Shown here: positions 38,880 to 50,699 of the stretch, piece after piece | Layout of the letters: every line of letters begins with the position of its first letter | How positions within the stretch are numbered: the first letter of the stretch is position 1 | NCBI RefSeq assembly: GCF_040807025.1 | Contig: NC_090946.1 | Span: 7,482,001 to 7,546,000 of the forward strand | Length of the DNA: 64,000 nt | Direction: 5' to 3' | Source: Struthio camelus | Taxonomy: Eukaryota; Chordata; Aves; Struthioniformes; Struthionidae | The notes under the pieces: model-generated | Told to the model about the DNA's origin: nothing | The model's input: the letters and a program-made list of their open reading frames with translations, nothing else | Database searches by the model: none | Position numbers and translations under genes: made by a program

Positions 38880-39236
38880 CGAGGGGGCGGGGCGCGCCTT
38901 CGCCAATCCCGCCCGCTGCTGCTCTGGCTCCGCCCCCTTCGGCGGGCAGCGCGAGCGTCCTCTCTATCCGCCGCCCTCACCGTCCCCCCCCCCCCGCCCC
39001 GCAACCCCGCTCCCTCTCTATGGCTGCCCCGCGCCGTCCCGCCCCCTCCTCCCGGCCCGCCCTATCCGCGTTGGGGGCTGAGCCCCTGCCCTCTCCGCGC
39101 CTGGCTCCTATTGGCTCCGCCGCGAGGCGGGGCGGTCCCGTGCCGGGGCGGAAGCGCGCGCGCGCGCCCCCACGTGGTTCCGGCCGGCAGCCGCCGCCGC
39201 CGCGGGGTGGTCGTGCCCGTGCCCGTGCCCGGCGCC
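38880..39236 (+). promoter_or_regulatory. TIMM10: TIMM10 CpG-island promoter
   Basis: A CpG-rich stretch directly upstream of the TIMM10 start codon with a CCAAT box at 38903-38907, an inverted one (ATTGG) at 39110-39114, several GGGCGGGG/GC boxes and a (GC)n run near 39,150. No TATA box. Confidence 0.55.
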
Positions 39237-40147
39237 ATGGACCCGATGCGGGCCCAGCAGCTGGCGGCCGAGCTGGAGGTGGACATGATGGCCGACATGT
39301 ACAACCGGTGGGGACCAGCGGGGCACTGGGCGGCGCTGGGGGACAGGGGGAGGAGCCCGGGGCTGGGGGGGCGTTGGGGGGTGCTGGGGGGCACGGGGGG
39401 TATTGGGGGGCTGGGGGTGGCTGGGGGAATGGGGGGCGCTAGGGGGCACGGGGGGCATTGGGCTGGGGGGTGCTGGGTGCTGTGGGACATTGGGGGTGCT
39501 GGGGGGCATGGGGGGTGTTGGGGAACATTGGGGGTGCTGGGGGGCATTGGGGGGCTGGGGGGTGCTGGGTGCTGTGGGACATTGGGGGTGCTGGGGGGCA
39601 TGGGGGGGCTGGGGGGTGCTGGGTGCTGTGGGACGTTGGGGGGTGCTGGGGGGCATGGGGGGTGCCGAGGGCTGTGGGACACTGGGGGGTGTTGGGGTGC
39701 TGTGGGACATTGGGGGGGGTATGGGGGGCATTGGGGTGCTAGGGGGCACGGGGGGTGCTGGGGGGCATTGGGGGTGCCGTGGAACATTGAGGGGTGCTGG
39801 GGGGCATGGGGGACACTGGGGGGCATTGGAGGGTACTGGGGGGCACGGGAGGTGCTGAGGGCTGTGGGACATTGGGAGGTACTTTAGGGGGTGCCGGGAG
39901 GCGCTGGGGGCTCGGGGGACGCCCGGGTGACGGGTGCCGGCGCAGGATGACCCACGCGTGCCACCGGAAGTGCGTGCCCCCCCACTACAAGGACGCCGAG
40001 CTGTCCAAGGGCGAGAGCGTGTGCCTGGACCGCTGCGTGGCCAAGTACCTCGACGTCCACGAGAGGATGGGCAAGAAGCTGACGGAGCTGTCGCTGCAGG
40101 ACGAGGAGCTCCTCAAGCGCATGCAGCAGGGCTCCGGCACCGCCTGA
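39237..40147 (+). CDS. TIMM10: TIMM10, small Tim chaperone of the mitochondrial intermembrane space
   Basis: It forms the hexameric TIM9-TIM10 chaperone that carries hydrophobic carrier proteins to the TIM22 complex. Two exons, 39237-39307 and 39946-40147, make 90 residues, the human length. The twin CX3C motif is intact: C29-HRK-C33 and C50-LDR-C54, which form the two disulfides of the helix-loop-helix. The protein starts [19 protein letters not shown] and ends MQQGSGTA. The 638-base intron is a G-rich array. A poly(A) signal follows 46 bases after the stop. Confidence 0.98.
39340..39905 (+). repeat. G-rich minisatellite in the TIMM10 intron
   Basis: Units of about 12-60 bp with 'gctggggggcattgggggt' and 'gggtgctgtgggacattggg'. 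Runs of G on the sense strand are long enough for quadruplexes. Confidence 0.92.
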
Positions 40148-40193
40148 GCCGCCGGTGGGACACCCGCCCGGGACACCCTCTCCCCGCCACCCC

Positions 40194-40199
40194 AATAAA
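40194..40199 (+). terminator. TIMM10 poly(A) signal (AATAAA)
   Basis: AATAAA 46 bases after the TIMM10 stop codon. Confidence 0.9.
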
Positions 40200-40539
40200 C
40201 CCAGGTGTTTCGGAGCACCCTCGGCTCGCCGCGGCGTCACTCCGGGACGCGGGTACCACTGCAGGGCAGCGAGGCTCGGAGCCGGGGCGGCGGCGGGGGG
40301 ATTCGCTTGTGGCTCGCAGGGGGTCGTGCGCACCCCAGCCGGGGGGGTGGCAGGGGAAGAGGTCTTTTCCTCGACCCCCTGAATCGGGATGAGCGGTGGT
40401 GCTGCCCTGGCTGTCCCCTGCTGTCCCCTGCTGTGTCCTTGCAGGGTGCACCCCTGGGTGCCCCCGCCCCGCCCCGGGCCCAGCCCTTATAATCCCCGGG
40501 ATTAGGCAGAGCTGGCCTGAGCCCCATAATCCCCCGTAG

Positions 40540-41180
40540 GGTGGGCGCAGGGCGCTGTCTGAGCCGGCCCCGCTGGCCTGCAGGGACAGCCGGAGAGAGA
40601 CACCCCCTGGGGACACCTGCGGGGACAGGCGCAGGGACAGCCGGAGAGAGACACCCCCTGGGGACACCCGGAAAGAGACACCACCCAGGGACACCTGCAC
40701 AGAAGCAGCCCAGAGGTGCGTGTGTGCACACACACCGGGGGACACAGGCAGGGACACCCCCAGGGACAGCCAGAGAGAGACAGCCCAGGGACACCCCCAT
40801 GGGGACACCTGCACGAAGGCACCCTGGAGACACACGCGTGCACCAGAGACAGCCGGAGAGAGACACCCCAGAGACACAGGCATAAGGGACAGCCGGAGAG
40901 AGACAGCCCAGGGATGCTTGGACCCCCACAGGGACAGCTGGAGAGAGCCCAGGGACACCCGCCCGGAGACACCCTAGAGACACACGCACTCACACCGGCA
41001 CAGCCGCACAGGCACAGCCGCACGGGGACACCCCAGAGACGGGTGCATACACCCGTGCAGAGGGACGCCTGCACAGAGCCGTCCCGAAGACCGAGCCGCG
41101 TGCCCCCGCCTGCCGCAAACACTCGGACAGGGACAGCCGGAGAGGGCACGAGACACCCCAGCGACACACACACGGCCGCC
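40540..41180. repeat. Degenerate minisatellite in the TIMM10-RTN4RL2 gap
   Basis: Units of about 30-50 bp with 'gggacagccggagagagaca' and 'ccccagggacacc', fading out towards both ends. This is the place where mammals carry SLC43A1; no exon of that transporter was recognised here. Confidence 0.8.
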
Positions 41181-41438
41181 GCGCCGGAGGCAGGGGGTGC
41201 GCGCTCGTGCCCCGCCGTCCCCGGGGGCTCCTCCGGACCACGGAGGTCGGGGCGCCGGCACGCACCGCGTCTCACGTTACACCCCGCCGCGCCGGGAATA
41301 GCAGCGGTGCCGGCGGCGGGGGGGCATCAATATTTCACGAGGAGAAAGACGTGACCTGGAAAAGCTCCGGCGGTGCCCGGCCCCCCCCCACCACCGCCGC
41401 CGCCAGCCGAGGCGCCGCTCTCCCAAAATAAGACCATT

Positions 41439-41444
41439 TTTAAT
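41439..41444 (-). terminator. RTN4RL2 poly(A) signal (ATTAAA)
   Basis: ATTAAA on the minus strand, about 140 bases after the RTN4RL2 stop codon, in a short AT-rich island. Confidence 0.55.
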
Positions 41445-41583
41445 AAATAATCTCCAACCTTTTCGGTTCCCGAGGTGGGGGGGGGGGGGTCACTCAGGAG
41501 CAAAGGCAGGGGGGTGCTCGCAGTCCTGGGGGGGCCCCCCGGCCCACTCGCACCGCCGGCAGGTCCCGGGAGGGGGGGGGCGC

Positions 41584-44500
41584 TCAGATTTGGGGCAGCA
41601 GCAGCAGCAGGGGCAGCAGGGCGGCGGGTCGGGGGGCCGGGGCGGGCGAGGGTAAGGGGGCGCAAGGGGAGCGGGGGCAGCGGCCGGCCGCTTCGGCGGG
41701 GGTCCCGTAACCCCCCCAGTAGTCGCTGGGGTGCGGCCGGGTTTGGGGACCCCGGAGGTCGTGGGGGGGCAGGTCGCGGTAGAAAGCGGAGGGCGGCGCG
41801 GCCGGCAGGGTGCCGGGGCGCCCCGGCGGACCCCCGTCGGCGGCGGCACCCTCTCCTTCCTCCTCCTCCTCCTCCTCCTCCTCGTCGTCGGCGCGGGGCG
41901 GGGGGCAGCCGTCGAAGTCGGCGGGGCGCAGGTGCCGCAGGTCGGTGCCGCGGCGCCGCGGGGGGCTGGCGCAGAGGACGGCCGAGCTCGAGACGCGGGT
42001 GCGGCGGAACCAGGCCCAGAGCGGGCGCGCGCGGCAGTCGCAGGCCCAGGGGTTGGCGTTGAGGCGGAGGAACTGGAGGGCGGGCAAGGCGGCCAGCGGG
42101 TCCCCCGGCAGCGCCGCCAGGCTGTTGTTGAACAGGTAGAGGATGGTGAGGCGGGCCAGGCCGCGGAAAGCGCGCCGGTGCACGGCGGCCAGGCGGTTGG
42201 CGTGCAGCAGCAGGCGGTCCAGGCTCGCCAGCCCCCGGAAGACGCCCTCCGACAGCGCCCGCACCCGGTTGCCGTGTAGGAAGAGGTGGCTCAGGTTGGC
42301 CAGGTCGGCGAAGAGGTCGTCCTGCGGGGGGGGGGGGGGTGACGGCGGTGACGGTCCCATGGGTGTCTCTTGTCACCCTGCCTCGTGCATCCTACCCCAT
42401 GGGTGTCCGCCCCCTGCATCCCTACTCCATGCACCCTGCTCCATGGGTGTCCCCCTGCATCCTGGTCCTTGTCCCACGGGTGTCTCTTGTCACCCTGCCT
42501 CGTGCATCCTATGCCTTGGGTGTCCCCCTGCATCCTGGTCCTTGTCCCATGGGTGTCTCTTGTCTCCCCGCCTCGTGCATCCCACCCCATGGGTGTCCCC
42601 CTGCATCCTGGTCCTTGTCCCACAGGTGTCCCTTGTCTCCCTGCCTTGTGCATCCCACCCCATGGGTGTCCCCCTGCATCCTGGTCCTTGTCCCACGGGT
42701 GTCCCTTGTCTCCCTGCCTTGTGCATCCCACCCCATGGGTGTCCCCCTGCATCCTGGTCCTTGTCCCACGGGTGTCCCTTGTCTCCCTGCCTTGTGCATC
42801 CCACCCCATGGGTGTCCCCCTGCATCCTGGTCCTTGTCCCACAGGTGTCCCTTGTCTCCCTGCCTTGTGCATCCCACCCCATGGGTGTCCCCCTGCATCC
42901 TGGTCCTTGTCCCACGGGTGTCTCTTGTCTCCCCGCCTCGTGCATCCCACCCCATGGGTGTCCCCCTGCATCCTGGTCCTTGTCCCACAGGTGTCCCTTG
43001 TCTCCCTGCCTTGTGCATCCCACCCCATGGGTGTCCCCCTGCATCCTGGTCCTTGTCCCACAGGTGTCCCTTGTCTCCCTGCCTTGTGCATCCCACCCCA
43101 TGGGTGTCCCCCTGCATCCTGGTCCTTGTCCCACGGGTGTCCCTTGTCTCCCTGCCTTGTGCATCCCACCCCATGGGTGTCCCCCTGCATCCCTGCCCTC
43201 ATCCCATGGGTGTCTCTTGTCACCCTGCCTCATGCATCCTATGCCATGGGTGTCCCCATGCATCCTGGTCCTTGTCCTACGGGTGTCTTTTGTCACCCTG
43301 CCTTGTGCATCCCACCCCATGGGTGTCTCCCTGCATCCCTACCTCATGCACCCTGCCCCACGGGCACCCCCCCTGCATCCACACCTTTGTCCCACGGGTG
43401 CCCCTTGTCACCTTGCCCCATGCAGCCTGCCCCATGGCCATCACTGTTCTTGTCCCATGGGCGTCTCTTGTCACCCTGCCCCATGGGCATCCCCCTGCCA
43501 CCTTGTCCTTGCTCCAGGGGCATCCCTCGTCACCCTGGCCAGAGGACCCCTTAGAGCTCCTCGCCCGACCCCGCCGGTGGCTTTCCCGCCCACCCCGTGG
43601 GCATGTCCCCCATCCGCAGCCGTCCCCGGGGCCGCACCTGCAGGTAGAGCAGCCCGTTCTCCTGCAGGTAGAGGTACTGGAGGCTGTGGAGGCCGCGGAA
43701 GATGGCGCTGGGCAGGCTGGCCAGCTGGCACCGGTAGAGGTGCAGGGCCTGGAGGCGCCGGAGGCCGTGGAAGGTGTCGGGCGCCAGGGCCCGGAGGTGC
43801 GGGTTGTCGCCCAGGTCGAGCTCCTCGAGGGCGGGCAGGTGGCGGAAGGTGCCCGGCTGGATGGAGGAGATGTTGTTGGAGTAGAGCCAGAGGGTGACGG
43901 TGCTGGGCCCGAAGGTGCCGGCCCGCAGCGCCCCGATGACGTTGTTCTGCAGGAAGAGGCGGCGGGCGCCGGGCGGCAGCCCCGCGGGCACCGCGGAGAA
44001 GTTGTTGGCCTGGCAGCTGACGGTGGGCGGCGAGACGTAGCAGGTGCAGAGCGCGGGGCAGGCGGGCGCCCCGCCGGGCACCCACGCCAGCGCCGCCAGG
44101 AGCAGGGCCGCCAGGCGCCGGCCTGCGGGCACAGGGCGCGGGGCGTCAGCCCGGGGGCACGGCCGCCAGCCCCCGGCCGCTGCGGCCCCCTCCTCTCCCC
44201 CCGCCGCGTGCCCCGTCCCAGCGCAGGGTCCCCGAGGGCATCGACTGCCCCGGGGGCTTGCAGCACCCCAGGGAGTCTCCTGGGGCTGAGGGCACCCTAT
44301 AGGGCTGAGCACCCCAAGGAGCCCCCCAGGGCACAGACCACCCCGTGGCACTGTGCACCCCAAGGAGCCCCCTGGGGCTAGGGGCACCCTGTAGGGCTAA
44401 GCACCCCAAGAAGCCCTCCAGGGCACAGACCACCCCATGGCACTGTGCACCCCAAGGAGCCCCCTGGGGCCGAGGGCACCCTATAGGGTTGAGCACCCCA

Positions 44501-46445
44501 AGGAGCACTCCGGGGCTAAGCACACCCTATAGGGCTGAGCACCCCAAGGAGCCCCCCAGGACCGAGGGCACCCTGTAGGGCTGAGCACCCCAGGGAGCCC
44601 TCCAGGGCACGGACCACCTTGTGGGGCTGGGCACCCCAAGGAGCCCCCTGGGGCTGAGGGCATCCTGTAGGGCTGAGCACCCCAAGGAGCCCCCTGGAGC
44701 TGAGGGCACCCTATAGGGCTGAGCACCCCAGGGAGCCCTCCAGGGCATGGACCACCTTGTGGGGCTGGGCACCCCAAGGAGCCCCCTGGGGCTAGGAGCA
44801 CCCTGTAGGGCTGAGCACCCCAGGGAGCCCTCCAGGGCACGGACCACCTTGTGGGGCTGGGCACCCCAAGGAGCCCCCTGGGGCTAGGAGCACCCTGTAG
44901 GGCTGAGCACCCCAGGGAGCCCTCCAGGGCACGGACCACCTTGTGGGGCTGAGCACCCCAAGGAGCCCCCTGGGACCGAGGGCACCCTGTAGGGCTGAGC
45001 ACCCCAGGGAGCCCTCCAGGGCACGGACCACCCCGTGGCACTGTGCACCCCAAGGAGCCCCCTGAGTCTGAGGGCACCCTATAGGGCTAAGCACCCCAAG
45101 GAGCCCCCCAGGACCGAGGGCACCCTTTTGGGGTGAGCACCCCAAGGAGCCCCCTGGGGCACTGACTCCCCCCACCTTGGGCCATGCACCCAGAGGAGCC
45201 CCCAGAGCTGCAACTGCCCCATAGCGCTGTGCCCCCCAAGGAGCCCCCCAAGGGCCTTGACACCCCACAGGGGCACCCTCCCTGCAGCCCTGCCGAGGGC
45301 ACTGCCCCCCCCTCCAAGCCCCTGGGGGAGGGGGGTCCGTGGGGAGCCCCCGGGGCTGCAACCACCCCAGAGCACCCCAAGGACCCTCCGGGGTGCTGAC
45401 CAGCCCTTAGGGCCACGCTCTCGCGGGGAGAGTCGGCAACCCCCTCTTCCCCCCCCCCACCCCACCCCGCGGCGGGGCCGGCCCACGTGCGCGCGTGCCG
45501 CGGGCCACGTGCGGGGCGGCGCACGCGTGGGCGCGGGCTGACGCGCTCGCCCGGTGACACGCGCCGCCGCCGCCGCCGTTCCTGTTGTTCGCACCGCCGC
45601 CTCCGCCCCCCCCGCCCCCCCCTCCGCGCGCGCGCGCGCGAGCCCCCACCCCCGCCGCGAGCGCGCGTGGGGAAGGGAAAGAGGAAGGAAGCGGGGCGCG
45701 CCCTGCCCCGCCGCTGCAACCCGAGCGCTTCATCCATAATTCAAGCCGGGCGGCCTGGCCCGGTGCCGGCGGTGGGGGGGGGAGGCTCCGAGCTCCCTTC
45801 TCCTCCCCCCCCCGCGGCGTGGGGCGGGGAAGGAGAGAGGGGGGGGTGCGAGGAGCCGCTGGCGCCGCCCCCCTCCCCCGGCGCGCCCCCCCCCCGCGCC
45901 CCCCTCCCGCGCCCCATCTGTCACTCCCCCTCGCCGCGGGCTGACTCAGTTTGGCGCTGAAGTCACCGGCTCCCGGGCCCGCTCCCCGTGCCAACCGGCC
46001 CCCAACACCCCCCCCCCCCACAAGCCGCCACCGTCCCGCTCCGCTCCCGTAGCGGTTCCAGGCACCGCACCTTCCCCCCCGCGGCTGCGCACCCCGGCAC
46101 CTCCGCGACCCCCCCTCCTCCAACCGACCGTGCCCATCACCGTGGCATCGGGCAGCCTCGCACACGGGATGCTCCCCCCCCCACCCCCAACTCCTCAACC
46201 ACCGCAGGTTGGCACCGGGCACCCCCCCCGAGGCCCCGTTAAGGCAGGCTGTGCAGCGGAGCACCCACGGCCCCACGTTAGGTGCCGCCGTGCGCCCCGA
46301 GGTGTCCTCGGGCACCCGACGGCTTCCCCGGGCCGCCCCACGGCGGGCGGCTCCGCAGCCCGGCTCCCCCCCGGGTCCCGGTGCCGGTGCCGGTGCCGGG
46401 CCCGCGCCTACCTTGGGGCAGGTCCCGAGCCGTCCGGGGCAGCAT
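41584..46445 (-). CDS. RTN4RL2: RTN4RL2, Nogo receptor 2 (GPI-anchored LRR protein)
   Basis: A neuronal GPI-anchored receptor for myelin inhibitors such as MAG. Coding exons on the minus strand: 46412-46445, 43638-44122 and 41584-42321, giving 418 residues (human 420) in phase. The tiny first exon encodes [11 protein letters not shown]; the signal peptide continues as [18 protein letters not shown]. The LRRNT cap is [16 protein letters not shown]. Eight leucine-rich repeats follow (for example [18 protein letters not shown] across the second splice). The LRRCT cap contains [19 protein letters not shown] low-complexity stalk with an eight-residue Glu run and the conserved YRDLP and DYWGGYG motifs follows. 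The C-terminus ends in a hydrophobic tail ([11 protein letters not shown]) suited to GPI attachment. Human neighbour order RTN4RL2-SLC43A3-PRG2 is kept. Confidence 0.95.
42350..43340. repeat. Minisatellite in RTN4RL2 intron 2 (about 74 bp unit)
   Basis: Twelve to thirteen near-identical units with 'catgggtgtccccctgcatc' and 'ctggtccttgtcccac'; the copies degenerate after 43.2 kb. All three frames are open on both strands over much of the array. Confidence 0.95.
44270..45180. repeat. Minisatellite in RTN4RL2 intron 1 (about 58-60 bp unit)
   Basis: About 15 units with 'gagcaccccaaggagccccc' and 'gagggcaccctatagggct'. Two alternating versions suggest a higher-order repeat of about 115-120 bp. 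Confidence 0.93.
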
Positions 46446-47700
46446 GGCGGGGGCGGGCGGGCGCTGCCCACCGGGGCCGGGACGGGGGCTCAGGCTCTGC
46501 CCGCCGCCCGGGCGCTCATGGCCGGTGCCGGGGGGGCTGCGCGCCCCGTTACCCCCCCGCTGCGCCGCCGCCGGGAGCAGCCGCCGCCGCCGCGAGGCAT
46601 GGCCCGGCCCGGCACGGGTGGGCCCGGCACGGGTGGGCCCGGCACGGCGCTGCCCGCGGCTCCCGGAGGGTCTGAGCCCTGCCCGGCGCCGCGCCTTATC
46701 CCGGGGCGGCCGCGCTCCGCCCCCCGCCGCCGGCCCCGCCGCTTAACCCTTCCCGGGCCGGACCGGACCGCTGCGTCCCACGGCGCTGCCCGCCGCCGGG
46801 GTGCCCACGGGGAGCACGGCACCCACCGGGGCACGCGCTGAGCCGGGTGGGGCCGCCCGCTGGGGGACTCGGTGTGCGGTGCTCACGCTGGGCGCGGGGC
46901 GGCCGGGAGGATCGCCACGCGGGACGCGGAAGCCACGTGGGGTTGACTGCCGGCCACGCGCGACTCAGGGGGCGGTACCCGTACGGACGTGGGAATCACC
47001 GAGGGGGTGCCCACGGAGGACACGGGACCCTCTGGCAGCGGCCCCTTAGGCACGTGGGAAACACCAGGAGCTGCCCACCGGAGACATGGCGACCCGCTTG
47101 CGGGGCTGCAAGCCTGCACTACGGAGGGAGACGCCCACGGGGCAGAGGTGCCCACCCGGGATCTGGGGACTCGCACAGGGGCACCGTGCGTGGCAGCTAC
47201 CCACACGGCTACGGGGAAGCACGGCGGGGGGGAGCTGCCCGCGGGGAAGCACGAGTGGACCGCATGGGGGCTGTGCACGCGGGGCGCAGGGCGGCGCCCC
47301 ACGCGGGGATGGGCGCCCCACGCGGGACCGCGGCACCGCGCGGAAAGCCGGCTGGGCCACGTGGCCGGCGGGGCGCTGTCCATGGTGCTGGCTGCCGGCT
47401 CCACCCGAGGCGGCGGGGCGTCCCGCGTGGGTGCGGGACTGCGGCGCCCCCGGGCGGCGGCGGCGATGGGCCGGGGAGGGCTGCGCGGGTCCGTGCCAGG
47501 CTGCGGCGGCACAATCTGGCAGCCGGTTTGTTTGCGGTGCTGCCTCCGGCGCGGCTCCCGGTGAGCGAAATATCACAAGCTGGAGAGACAGACGCCGGCG
47601 GGGAGCGGTGGGCGTCGCGGGCGGCACCGGGCTGACTCAGGGGCCGCCATCCGCTCGCTGCCCCGTCGAGGCCTCCCGGGCGGCCGGGGGTCCCCAGCGC
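45380..47700. other. CpG island across RTN4RL2 exon 1 and its upstream region
   Basis: Extreme GC and CpG density from the second half of intron 1 through exon 1 (46.4 kb) and about 1.2 kb upstream, including a (GC)n run near 45,628-45,645. It is the probable RTN4RL2 promoter. Many overlapping open frames occur without domain content. Confidence 0.6.
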
Positions 47701-47929
47701 CCCGGGTCCTCGGCCCCCGGCGTCGAGCTGCGCCCGCTCGGTGCCACCCTCCTGCGCTTCCCTCCTACCCTATAGGCCCCATACGCCTGCCAGCCTCGGG
47801 GGGTGCCGGGCCGCCCTCCCCAAGGGTGCGGCCAACACCCTGTGCTCTGCCCGCCCGGGTGCCGGCTGGAGAGGGGCCCCCCGCTCCACGGGGGGTATCC
47901 GGAGAGAGGCCAGGCAGGGGGGCCCTGAT

Positions 47930-48420
47930 GGGGATAGATGGACGGAGACGTAGGGGCAGAGCCGGGCGGCGTTGGGTGGGTTGACGGGGCGGGTGGAGGA
48001 GGACAGCTGGAACAGCGAGGAGACGGACGGACGGACGGACGGGTGGGTGCACGGAGGGACGGGCGGGCGGACAGCCGGAGGGAAGAGCGGATGGGCGAAG
48101 GGGCAGGTGAACGGGTGCGGGGAGGGCTGGGGGTGGCGGGCGAGGGTGGCTGGAGAGGGCCATGGAAGGGCAGAGCGGGAGGACGGAGGGGCAGGAGGGC
48201 GAAGAGAAGACGGGCAGGTGGTTGGATGGAGGGGGAGGACGGACGGAGGGCTAGACGCAACGGGCGAGAGAACGGATGGGCTTGTGACTGGAGGGGGACA
48301 GATGGATGGATGGGTGGACGGGCAGACGGACGGGTGGATGGGTGAGCAGATGAACGGCTGGGTGGCGGGGTGGGGACGGCGCCGGGGCTGGGTGCGTGGA
48401 CGGGTGAAGGGATGAATGGG
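47930..48420. repeat. GGAC/GGAT-based degenerate tandem repeat
   Basis: Short units such as 'ggacggacggacggacgggt' and 'gatggatgggtggacgggc' on the plus strand, in the gap between RTN4RL2 and SLC43A3. Confidence 0.85.
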
Positions 48421-48779
48421 GAGCGGGCGGCTGGGGGGCAGGCGGAGGAGCCCGGGGAGCTGCAGAGGCGGGTGGGCGGACGGGACGGGGACCTGCGGGG
48501 CGGCACGGGGGAGGCAGTCGGGACAGCGATGCCAAAGCCGGGGCGGCGGAGCGGGGCAGCCCCCCTCGGGGGAAGGCCTAGGCGCCGGGCGAGGACCGGC
48601 AGGGCCGGGGCCGGGGCCGGGCGCGGGGGGGGGCGGCAGCGGGATGCTGCTGGGCTGCCGCTGCCGGGGCTGGCCCGGGGCTTCCGCGGCCCTGGCGCGT
48701 CGGGGGCGGGTCGCCGCCGCTCCGCCTCCCACGACCAAGGACGGAGCGGGTGCTGCCGGGCTGGCGGTGAGTGCGCTTC

Positions 48780-48985
48780 CCGCGCCGAGCCGGGCCGCGC
48801 CGGGCCGGGCCGAGCCGAGCCGAGCCGAGCGGAGCCGAGCGGATCCGAGCCGGGCCGAACCGAGCCGGGCCGAGCCGAGCGGAGCCGAGCCGGGCCGAGC
48901 CGGGCCGAGCCGAGCCGAGCCGAGCGGAGCCGAGCCGGGCCGAACCGAGCCGAGCCGAGCGGAGCCGAGCGGCGCGCCGCGGCGG
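48780..48985. repeat. (GAGCC/GGGCC)n pentanucleotide array
   Basis: About 40 units of five bases alternating between gagcc, gggcc, gagcg and gaacc. The period of five leaves all frames free of stops. Confidence 0.93.
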
Positions 48986-49309
48986 GCTGAGCCGAACCGG
49001 GGCGGGGTCCGGCCCGGCCCGGCCCACCGCCGGCCCCGGTGCCGCCGAGCCGAGCCGGGCGGCACCGCGCCGCCGCATCCCCGAGCCCACGTGCGGGGCC
49101 CTGGGCGGGCGAGGCGTTGGCCGGGCCCGGGGAGGCGGGCGCGGAGCTCCGGCCTGGCCCACGCGGGTGGGGGAGGCGGGGGGGGGTCACTCGCGGCGGC
49201 GGGCTCAGCCGGCCGGGGAGGGGGGAGCTGCGATGGGCGCCGGGGGGCTGCGGTGTGGGGGGCCGCGACTGGGGCAGGAAGGAGAGCTGCTATGCAGGGC
49301 GAGACGGGG

Positions 49310-49770
49310 GCTGGCGTATAGGGTGACTCAGGGGCTGGGCTATAGGGTGACTCAGGGAGCTGGGCTATAGGTAGCCAGGGGGCTGGAATATAGGGTGACT
49401 CAGGGAGCTGGGCTATAGGTAGCCAGGGGGCTGGAATATAGGGTGACTCAGGGAGCTGGGCTATAGGTAGCCAGGAGGCTGGGCTATAGGTAGCCAGGGA
49501 GCTGGGCTATAGGTAGCCAGGAGGCTGGGATATAGGGTGACTCAGGGGGCTGGGCTATAGGTAGCCAGGGGGCTGGGATATAGGGTGATCTGGCGGCTGG
49601 GATATCAGATGTCCAGGGGGCTGGGATATAATGTGACCAGGGAGCTGGGATAGTGGATGTCCAGGGAGCTGGGCTATAGGGCGACCCAGGGGCTGGGCTA
49701 TAGGGTGACCCAGTGGGCTGGGCTATAGGGTGACCCAGGGGCTGGGATATAGGTGGCCAGGGGGCTGAGA
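49310..49770. repeat. Minisatellite (about 25 bp unit)
   Basis: About 17 units with 'gctgggctataggtagccag' or 'ctatagggtgactcaggg' in the RTN4RL2-SLC43A3 gap. Confidence 0.93.
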
Positions 49771-50699
49771 CTTGGGGACGATGGCACACTGGGCAATTGG
49801 GCTGTGTCGGAGGTGGGGGGGGGTTCATAGCGCGCTGAGCCATGGGGCTGCGTCCTGGGGGCCGTGGGGCTGCGACGTGGGGGCTGCGGCAGGCCGGGCC
49901 GCGGCGACATCCTCCCCCCAGCGCAGGCAGCCGCAGGCACGCTGGGGTCCGGTGCCCACCTCCGGGCCGGGTGACCCCTCGCCTGGGAATCGGGCTGTGC
50001 AGCCCCGGCTGCTGCCGTGCCCTCCCCGGGTTCCTGTCGCAACTTCCTCCTCTTCCTCTTCCCCCTCCTCCTCCTTCTGAGTGCCCCACCGCAACCGTCG
50101 TCAGCGCAGCGTGCCCCGGCAGGGCCTCGCTCGCCCGCCCCGCGTGCCGCATCAGCGCTTCGGCACCGGCTCCTGCCGCCCTTGCGTCCCTGCCCGAGGG
50201 CGCCCGTGCCCGCCTGCTCGGCGGCGGGGCAGGGAGGGCGCCGAGGTCCCCCCGCGCCTTGTGCGAGGCGGCTCGCCGGGGCGAGGAGGGGGCCCGAGCC
50301 CAACCCCGTAGCAGACACCGGAGAATCCCCCCCCCAGCTCCCCCGGGAGCCGGCCGAGAGCAGCCAACCGTCCTCAAGGGTGACAGGCCTCCCCCCCCCG
50401 GGGAAACAGCCACGCTCTCCTTCAAATTAATCATTACAATCAACAAGCCTGCGGGAGCCGGAGTGAGTCCGGCCCCCTCCCGGACGCCTGGGTCCCTTCT
50501 GGGGTGGGGGTGCAGGGGGCTGATCGTCTGGCTCCAGGGCTGTCCTATCTGTCCCTGCCCTGTCCCCTGCCCCCAGGTCGCCTGGTCTGGGGGTCTCAGC
50601 GTGGGGAGCCTGCGAGGGAGGGCTGTGCTGCTCTCCGTGCTGTGTGCCGAGCTGGCGAGACCTCAGGCTGCTCGGCCTCGGCCGTGGCTCAGCCCTAGC
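49771..50699. other. Unique GC-rich sequence with an AT-rich island, no gene seen
   Basis: There is a short AT-rich island at about 50,418-50,450 ('caaattaatcattacaatca') inside otherwise GC-rich sequence, which could be a regulatory element. Open frames show no recognisable domain. Confidence 0.45.

Noticed and set aside
42350-43340. Regular direct repeats resembling a CRISPR array
   Set aside because: Repeats are contiguous without unique spacers and lie in a vertebrate intron.
42143-44381. Plus-strand frames of 584 and 680 codons across RTN4RL2
   Set aside because: Array by-products plus the antisense of LRR exons.
47637-49190. 517-codon minus-strand frame in the RTN4RL2-SLC43A3 gap
   Set aside because: It spans a GGAC-type repeat and a pentanucleotide array; low-complexity Pro/Ser/Ala translation with no domain.
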